Shown: positions 8,052 to 11,721 of the stretch, piece by piece | How positions within the stretch are numbered: position 1 is the first letter of the stretch | Layout of the letters: every line of letters starts with the position of its first letter | Assembly (NCBI GenBank): GCA_021818565.1 | Contig: JAKATV010000035.1 | Coordinates: 1 to 11,721, forward strand | DNA: 11,721 nt | Source of the DNA: Planctomycetota bacterium | GTDB taxonomy: Bacteria > Planctomycetota > Phycisphaerae > WQYP01 | Reading direction: 5' to 3' | Program-made: the position numbers and the translations under genes | The notes under the pieces: generated by a model | Databases searched by the model: none | Told to the model about the DNA's origin: nothing | Seen by the model: the letters and a program-made list of their open reading frames with translations, nothing else

Positions 8052-9046
8052 CGGGTATCCTCCGTCGGCATGGACACGCGGTTAAAACGGCGACGGCGCA
8101 CTAGTGGCAACATCGCGACCCCGAAAATAAATATCATCAGTGGGGTAGGTTCCGGTACAACTGACACGGCCGAGACCGAATCAAGAATCAAAGCGTCGCC
8201 GGACGGAACTGAGAACTGAATAAAATTTACAAGGCTGGAGGAGCTGCCGTCCAAGGGAATCCATGTTCCGCCGGCTCCGCCGTTGAAACTCTTTTCAATC
8301 GCCGTCGAGTCCTCATTGGCCAGCGGGTGCAACGAGTCGAATTCGCCGGCGGCCATTTCGGCATTGCTGGGAGCGAAATAATATGGAATGGACTGGTTGG
8401 CGATAGTCGTTCCATTGCCGACAATTACATAGCCGCCGGCGGATGCCACGGACAAGGGGGTGTCCGTGTAGTAGTTAGATGGGACATCCAGTGAAATTGT
8501 GGCACCGCCCGCCAGACTGGTTAGCGCGGGAACTGTATTCCCACCGGTCGGTTGATATCCGACGGAGATGTTGGCTTGGGAAAGCGCAGAATATTCGGAT
8601 ATCGAAGGCGATGTTCCAGCGGTGTAGGGGCCGGCTTGCGGTTGCGCGCCGCCTGCCGATGGATTGCCTAAATTAAATGCCGCGCTGGTAAAAATGCCAA
8701 GATACCCGTTACCGGCAACCGGCGTCTTAAGTACAAGGCTGATCGTGCCGCCGCCGCCGACGAACGCGAGTTGACTCGCGTTATACTGGCTGGCAAAAAC
8801 GTTGTAACCGTAGCCGCCGGAGGTTGTGGTCAGCGCTCCCAACGCGCCAGTTGCATCAGCGGTGTTCGTGTCATTATTGGAAGAACTTGTAAAGTCGTTG
8901 GGCAATGAGCCACTTAAATTGCCGGAATTGTAATTGAATATCGACGATGCGGTATCCGGAACCGCACTTGCGTGGACTATTTGGGAGTTTAACAGGCCAA
9001 CCCCCGCAGACAATAGAACCCCTGTTGTGAAAATAAAACGCTTCAT
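8048..9046 (-). CDS. PEP-CTERM surface protein under B12-riboswitch control
   Basis: A 332-residue exported protein. Residues 1-28 are a signal peptide (MKRFIFTTGVLLSAG..., cleavage near HASA|V). The mature part is rich in Gly, Ser, Thr and Asn, has no cysteine, and looks beta-rich; the segment GGGGTISLVLKTPVAGNGYLGIF is reminiscent of other PEP-CTERM surface proteins, but no named domain is clear. The C-terminus has a canonical sorting signal: VPEP (297-300), a hydrophobic helix, and RRRR (317-320), recognised by exosortase in families with this signal. Twelve further residues follow the Arg cluster, longer than the usual few, and the stop is embedded in the next gene's ATGA start. An in-frame start at 9184 would add 46 residues without a ribosome binding site or a sensible N-terminus, and is rejected. 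First gene of a two-gene unit with the H-X9-DG pseudopilin; function unknown, possibly B12-related surface binding. Confidence 0.92.
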   Translation of the reverse strand: MKRFIFTTGVLLSAGVGLLNSQIVHASAVPDTASSIFNYNSGNLSGSLPNDFTSSSNNDTNTADATGALGALTTTSGGYGYNVFASQYNASQLAFVGGGGTISLVLKTPVAGNGYLGIFTSAAFNLGNPSAGGAQPQAGPYTAGTSPSISEYSALSQANISVGYQPTGGNTVPALTSLAGGATISLDVPSNYYTDTPLSVASAGGYVIVGNGTTIANQSIPYYFAPSNAEMAAGEFDSLHPLANEDSTAIEKSFNGGAGGTWIPLDGSSSSLVNFIQFSVPSGDALILDSVSAVSVVPEPTPLMIFIFGVAMLPLVRRRRFNRVSMPTEDTR

Positions 9047-9054
9047 GGAATAAA

Positions 9055-9060
9055 CTCCCT
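9055..9060 (-). promoter_or_regulatory. Shine-Dalgarno that fixes the PEP-CTERM start
   Basis: AGGGAG lies 8 nt before ATG 9046, directly preceding the signal peptide. Together these choose 9046 over the longer in-frame start at 9184. Confidence 0.8.
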
Positions 9061-9063
9061 GTC

Positions 9064-9087
9064 GCTTTGCGGCGCGGACCGCAAAGC
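9064..9087 (-). promoter_or_regulatory. Perfect 9-bp hairpin flush with the Shine-Dalgarno
   Basis: GCTTTGCGG and CCGCAAAGC pair perfectly over 9 bp around a 6-nt loop (TCCGCG on the minus strand). The stem ends 3 nt before the AGGGAG ribosome binding site. The loop is complementary over six bases to CGCGGA in the aptamer core (plus-strand 9464-9469). It may gate ribosome access or stabilise the mRNA; the structure is certain on paper, its role is inferred. Confidence 0.55.
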
Positions 9088-9278
9088 CGGTTGTGGAACA
9101 TAGCGATGTCGGGTCCCACGGGGCTTTGGAAATGTCGGATGTTGAGAATTGGAATCGGCGGTTCTGGAAATTGTGGAAATTCATCCGCTCGTACGCAGCG
9201 GCGAATTACCGTGCCGACGCGGGCGCGTCAGCAATCATCCAAAATCAGCAATTCAATACAGCACATACAACGCCCAAT

Positions 9279-9296
9279 GTCCCATCTCGCGAGGAC
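9279..9296 (-). promoter_or_regulatory. Candidate P13 kissing-loop hairpin of the riboswitch
   Basis: Ten nt after P1 on the minus strand, GTCCT (9292-9296) pairs with GGGAC (9279-9283), including one T-G wobble, enclosing an 8-nt loop CGCGAGAT. This is the position where cobalamin riboswitches usually have the hairpin whose loop kisses L5. The aptamer's P5 arm, GCGG-ACGCG-CCGC, exposes a CGCG that can pair with CGCG in this loop. Confidence 0.4.
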
Positions 9297-9306
9297 CGGC
9301 ATATAC

Positions 9307-9524
9307 TCAACAGGCAGGTCTTCTGGCTCAGGGCGTGGTGGCGTCAGTGTCTTCCCGGATTGATTGGCTCATGCGGTGTCATGATTTTACCGCTTTTCCC
9401 GGCGAGAGCCGGTTGAACCATATCCAGTGACCTGACGCGATAACTGCCCTATACAGCGGCGCGTCCGCGGCGGAATTTAACCGCCTTCCCTTTTCATTCA
9501 CCTACACCGGCGAACACCTGTTGA
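9307..9524 (-). promoter_or_regulatory. Cobalamin (B12) riboswitch aptamer
   Basis: A complete cobalamin riboswitch on the minus strand. P1 is a perfect 8-bp helix of TCAACAGG (9517-9524) with CCTGTTGA (9307-9314). The core AAAAGGGAAGGCGGTTAAAT continues into TTCCGCCGCGG and CGCGCCGCTGTA (9452-9467), matching the family pattern GGGAA-ncGGTG-nAA-nTCCG...CCCGCcaCTGT, except that GGTG reads GGTT. A 7-bp helix GCGTCAG (9432-9438) with CTGACGC (9341-9347) encloses the GTCACTGG and CCGGGAAG elements. The B12 box GAGCCAGAAGACCTGCCTG (9312-9330) closes the structure. Such aptamers bind adenosyl- or methylcobalamin and normally switch expression off. The genes downstream are a PEP-CTERM protein and a pseudopilin rather than B12 synthesis or transport genes. 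Confidence 0.96.
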
Positions 9525-9570
9525 TGACTACTGTAACAATTTCTAAATTCTTTGCAACAATGCTGTGAGC

Positions 9571-9599
9571 TTGCTGCCAACGCCGGTCACGTCTATAAC
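9571..9599 (+). promoter_or_regulatory. Candidate promoter of the FabZ-like/UvrC-like unit
   Basis: TTGCTG (9571-9576), a 17-bp spacer and TATAAC (9594-9599; 5/6 to the -10 consensus) place a start near 9606 and a leader of about 155 nt before the dehydratase gene. The leader shows no recognisable riboswitch or terminator. The rest of the 237-bp region between the aptamer and this gene (9525-9761) must also hold the minus-strand promoter for the riboswitch, but I see no convincing match there. Confidence 0.5.
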
Positions 9600-9761
9600 A
9601 TTCGTTCTGTACTTGCGGCCTGATCGCATGAGTTGGGAAAAGCAGCGTGCGGGTTGTGGTCGCTTTGCGCCGGTACGGTTTGGGATTGCGACGTGGAAAA
9701 TTCCATCTAAGGATCGGTGCAGTGACTCGGCGATTGCGATAAGAAAGGAAAGTGTACTCTC

Positions 9762-10235
9762 ATGGCTCCATCAATACTCTATGATTTAAGCCAACTTGAT
9801 TTGCATAAAGAAGAATTCTCTCTGGAAGAGATTCGTAAAATTAACCCACAGCGATTTGAAATGGAGCAGCTCTCCGCGATTATTCATATCGATTACGCCG
9901 CTACCACTGTCATTGGTGTTAAGCATCTTCAGGAAAATGAGTTTTGGGCGCGCGGCCACATCCCCGGACGCCCCCTGATGCCCGGCGTTTTAATGGTGGA
10001 AGCGGCGGCTCAGTTGTGTTCTTTTATGGCCCGAAAAACCATCCCTGAAATTGAATTCATGGGCTTTGCCAAGGCGGATACTGTGCGCTTCCGTGGAACG
10101 GTCGTGCCGCCGAGTTCACTGTATTTGATTGCTCAGGCGGCGGATATTTCACGCCGCCGGATCATCGCGAACTGTCAGGGCATCTGTAACGGTACCCTGG
10201 TTTTTGAAGCCGTGATTACCGGCATGCCGGTGTGA
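9762..10235 (+). CDS. FabZ-like (3R)-hydroxyacyl-ACP dehydratase family protein
   Basis: A 157-residue hotdog-fold protein. The signature GHIPGRPLMPGVLMVEAAAQ (65-84) carries the catalytic pair H66 and E80, 14 residues apart as in E. coli FabZ. FabZ removes water from (3R)-hydroxyacyl-ACP in fatty acid elongation. The N-terminal segment differs from classical FabZ: where those have an HRYPFLLVDR-like stretch, this has QRFEMEQLSAIIHID, and an extra ~20-residue lead (ILYDLSQLDLHKEE). It may therefore be a paralogue with another acyl substrate rather than the housekeeping enzyme, so no symbol is given. The start at 9762 is preceded by AAAGGA (9744-9749), 12 nt away, somewhat far. The UvrC-like gene follows after 32 bp on the same strand. 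Confidence 0.9.
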   Translation: MAPSILYDLSQLDLHKEEFSLEEIRKINPQRFEMEQLSAIIHIDYAATTVIGVKHLQENEFWARGHIPGRPLMPGVLMVEAAAQLCSFMARKTIPEIEFMGFAKADTVRFRGTVVPPSSLYLIAQAADISRRRIIANCQGICNGTLVFEAVITGMPV

Positions 10236-10267
10236 AATATCCTGTGCAAGCGTTTTAGAGCGTATCA

Positions 10268-11569
10268 ATGCCCGACATGGTGGAAACAATCTCTGATCTT
10301 CTGCCGGAGGTTGCCTGCATTGCCGACCTGGTGAACAATGCGACTGGCGCGACACCCGATGACGTTTCCGCAGCCCTGGATGGACATCCGTCCGAAGAGC
10401 CACGTATGTCGCGGGAAAAGTCTACGCCGGACGGCTTTGCCGCAATTCCCGCAAAACCCGCCGTCTATGCGTGTTTATCTCCGCAGGGAGTTCCTATTAT
10501 TGCGGCTACCACGGCGAATTTACGCAAAGCACTCCAAAATCGCATCGCCGGCGAAGCGGAGTCAAGAAGGAATCGCTTAAATTACGCGGAATTTGTCGAA
10601 ACCGTGCGCTATCGATGTGTCGGTAGCGCATTTGCCGCAAGCTGGTGGTACTACCGCACTGTTCGATCGTTATTCCCGACACGCTATGCCGCCATGCTAG
10701 CTTGGAAACCCGCCTGGTTTGTCACATTGAATCCGACGGTGGATTTTCCGCAGTTTCAAATTTCCGCCGAGCTTTGCGACGCACCGGCAATGTGTGTGGG
10801 ACCGTTGCTTTCGCGGCGCGGGGCACGGGAACTGATGGAATCCATGGAAGATTTATTTGATCTATGCCGGTATTACGACATACTCCGGCAGGCTCCGCAT
10901 GGGACACCGTGTGCCTACAAAGAACTTGGCAAATGCCACGCTCCCTGTGATGGCACAACTTCTTTGACGGAATATCAGGGCCAAATAGCCGCCGCCGGCC
11001 ATTTTCTTGCGGATTCCCCGGACGCGCGAAACCAATGGTTTGAACAACAGGAAGCCCAAATCCGCCAGGCGGCGTCACGCATGGATTTCCGCCTGGCGGC
11101 GGAGTTCAAACGCAAACTGGATCTCGCTGATAAGCTGAATGAGGGAAAACTGACGCAAGTTCATAACATGGACGAATGGAAATATTTAATTTTCCAGCCG
11201 GGTAAAACCAAAAACTGGATTGCTGCGTTTGTGGCCGGCCCGGGATGGATTCTGGCTTTCCCGGAGGTTCAGAAATCGGAAGTTAATCGGCATCTTTCCA
11301 CGTGGGTGCAAGTGTGCGATCTGGGCGTGGCGGGATACCTTGAAAAGGAAACTTTTCCCGTTGAGGAAGTTGCGGCCTTGGTGACTTACCATAAATACCG
11401 ACCCGCGGATGCCGGGCTTTATATCCCCATGGGGCGAACGATGGGCATTGAAATAATATACCAGGGGATGCAAATATGGCTCAATTATGAAAATCAGGAT
11501 GAAATGCCAGAAATGAATTCTGCCGCGCGGCCCGCCCGGCCCCGGCGTAGTGAAAAGCCGACGGGATAG
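10268..11569 (+). CDS. UvrC N-terminal-half homologue with degenerate GIY-YIG nuclease
   Basis: A 433-residue protein resembling the first half of excinuclease subunit UvrC and the shorter Cho nuclease. A GIY-YIG-like region spans ~58-155: PAVYACLSPQGVPIIAATT followed by NLRKAL (84-89). The Cys cluster PCAYKELGKCHAPCDG (214-229; C215, C223, C227) matches the UvrC RPCLxYxxGxCxxPC block. QIRQAASRMDFRLAAEFKRKL (264-284) is a UVR (UvrB-interacting) motif. The RNase H-like endonuclease and HhH DNA-binding half of UvrC are absent; ~295-410 is a further domain I cannot name, and the tail is Pro/Arg-rich. The GIY and YIG triads read AVY and IIA, and the usual metal-binding Glu region reads ASWWYYRTV, so nuclease activity is doubtful. 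ATG 10268 has no clear Shine-Dalgarno; ATG 10406 is an alternative start. Cotranscribed with the FabZ-like gene (32-bp gap). Confidence 0.83.
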   Translation: MPDMVETISDLLPEVACIADLVNNATGATPDDVSAALDGHPSEEPRMSREKSTPDGFAAIPAKPAVYACLSPQGVPIIAATTANLRKALQNRIAGEAESRRNRLNYAEFVETVRYRCVGSAFAASWWYYRTVRSLFPTRYAAMLAWKPAWFVTLNPTVDFPQFQISAELCDAPAMCVGPLLSRRGARELMESMEDLFDLCRYYDILRQAPHGTPCAYKELGKCHAPCDGTTSLTEYQGQIAAAGHFLADSPDARNQWFEQQEAQIRQAASRMDFRLAAEFKRKLDLADKLNEGKLTQVHNMDEWKYLIFQPGKTKNWIAAFVAGPGWILAFPEVQKSEVNRHLSTWVQVCDLGVAGYLEKETFPVEEVAALVTYHKYRPADAGLYIPMGRTMGIEIIYQGMQIWLNYENQDEMPEMNSAARPARPRRSEKPTG

Positions 11570-11653
11570 AGACATTCACTATGGCGCGCACGAGCGGGAA
11601 ACCGATTGGTAGGACTTAAGAAATCTGATAAGCAGGCTTTCAGGAGACGGATA

Positions 11654-11721
11654 ATGGTCGATGGTGCAACGGATGTTCTAGTTATTGGCGGCGGCGTCAT
11701 CGGCCTGACAACCGCGTGGCA
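11654..11721 (+). CDS. FAD-dependent oxidoreductase, N-terminus only (glycine oxidase/DAO-like)
   Basis: Only 22 codons are inside the window. DVLVIGGGVIGLTTAW (7-22) is the dinucleotide-binding beta-alpha-beta motif GxGxxG as it appears in amino acid oxidases of the DAO family, such as glycine oxidase ThiO, D-amino acid dehydrogenase and sarcosine oxidase. Which of these it is cannot be told from this fragment. AGGAGA (11642-11647) lies 6 nt before the ATG, a strong ribosome binding site. The 84-bp gap after the UvrC-like gene shows no terminator, so it may be the third gene of the same transcript. Confidence 0.75.
   Translation, partial: MVDGATDVLVIGGGVIGLTTAW

Larger units (their letters stand above)
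9047..9306 (-). other. 260-nt leader between riboswitch aptamer and PEP-CTERM gene
   Basis: Non-coding stretch between the 3' end of P1 and the PEP-CTERM start. It contains two reported hairpins (9279-9296 and 9064-9087) and two smaller inverted repeats: GACGC/GCGTC around 9217-9230 and CCGCT/AGCGG around 9186-9202. No T tract after any stem suggests an intrinsic terminator, so regulation would more likely act on translation, Rho access or RNA stability. It is much longer than the usual distance from a B12 aptamer to its controlled ribosome binding site. Confidence 0.6.

Noticed and set aside
9047..9184. 46-codon N-terminal extension of the PEP-CTERM gene
   Set aside because: It would bury the signal peptide behind a non-hydrophobic stretch, lacks a properly spaced ribosome binding site, and includes the 9-bp hairpin; AGGGAG before ATG 9046 is better.
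9228..9302. Possible 24-codon leader peptide on the minus strand starting 5 nt after riboswitch P1
   Set aside because: It starts at an ATG and overlaps the P13-like hairpin, so it could in principle be the directly controlled reading frame, but it has no clear Shine-Dalgarno and no recognisable sequence.
9565..9789. 74-codon plus-strand frame before the FabZ-like gene
   Set aside because: It starts upstream of the likely transcription start near 9606, runs out of frame into the dehydratase start, and has no ribosome binding site.
11581..11619. 12-codon frame between the UvrC-like and oxidoreductase genes
   Set aside because: Too short to support, with no Shine-Dalgarno and no resemblance to a known leader peptide.

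Overview
The window (about 52-53% GC by eye) reads as a chromosomal segment of a Planctomycetota bacterium, probably a Phycisphaerae-like member. The reasons are a secreted alpha/alpha-toroid protein with DUF4159-like modules, a type II pseudopilin with the H-X9-DG signature, a PEP-CTERM surface protein, and a FabZ-like dehydratase next to a UvrC-like protein. The lineage is inferred from family content only. There is no sign of phage, transposon, CRISPR, tRNA or rRNA.

Left part (1-3636): the minus strand carries nearly all of smc, which runs off the left edge just before its Walker B motif. A 279-bp divergent intergenic region holds candidate promoters in both directions and a cluster of TGGC(A/G)AA repeats. 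Centre-left (3637-6713): a 778-residue secreted toroid/DUF4159 protein on the plus strand converges, with 5 bp between stop codons, on a minus-strand gene of the nucleoside phosphorylase/nucleosidase superfamily. Next on the minus strand is an unrecognised 146-residue protein with paired CxxC motifs.

Centre-right (7273-9524): the most interesting block. A canonical cobalamin (B12) riboswitch aptamer on the minus strand, with a perfect 8-bp P1 helix and a complete B12 box, leads through a 260-nt leader into two translationally coupled genes: a PEP-CTERM surface protein and an H-X9-DG pseudopilin. The unit ends at a compact intrinsic terminator. No B12 synthesis or transport gene is visible, so the riboswitch appears to control surface or envelope proteins. 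I infer that these may take part in B12 capture or in a B12-dependent envelope response.

Right part (9571-11721): on the plus strand a promoter precedes a FabZ-like dehydratase, a UvrC N-terminal-half homologue whose GIY-YIG motif is degenerate, and the first 22 codons of an FAD-dependent amine oxidoreductase. The first two are 32 bp apart and probably cotranscribed.
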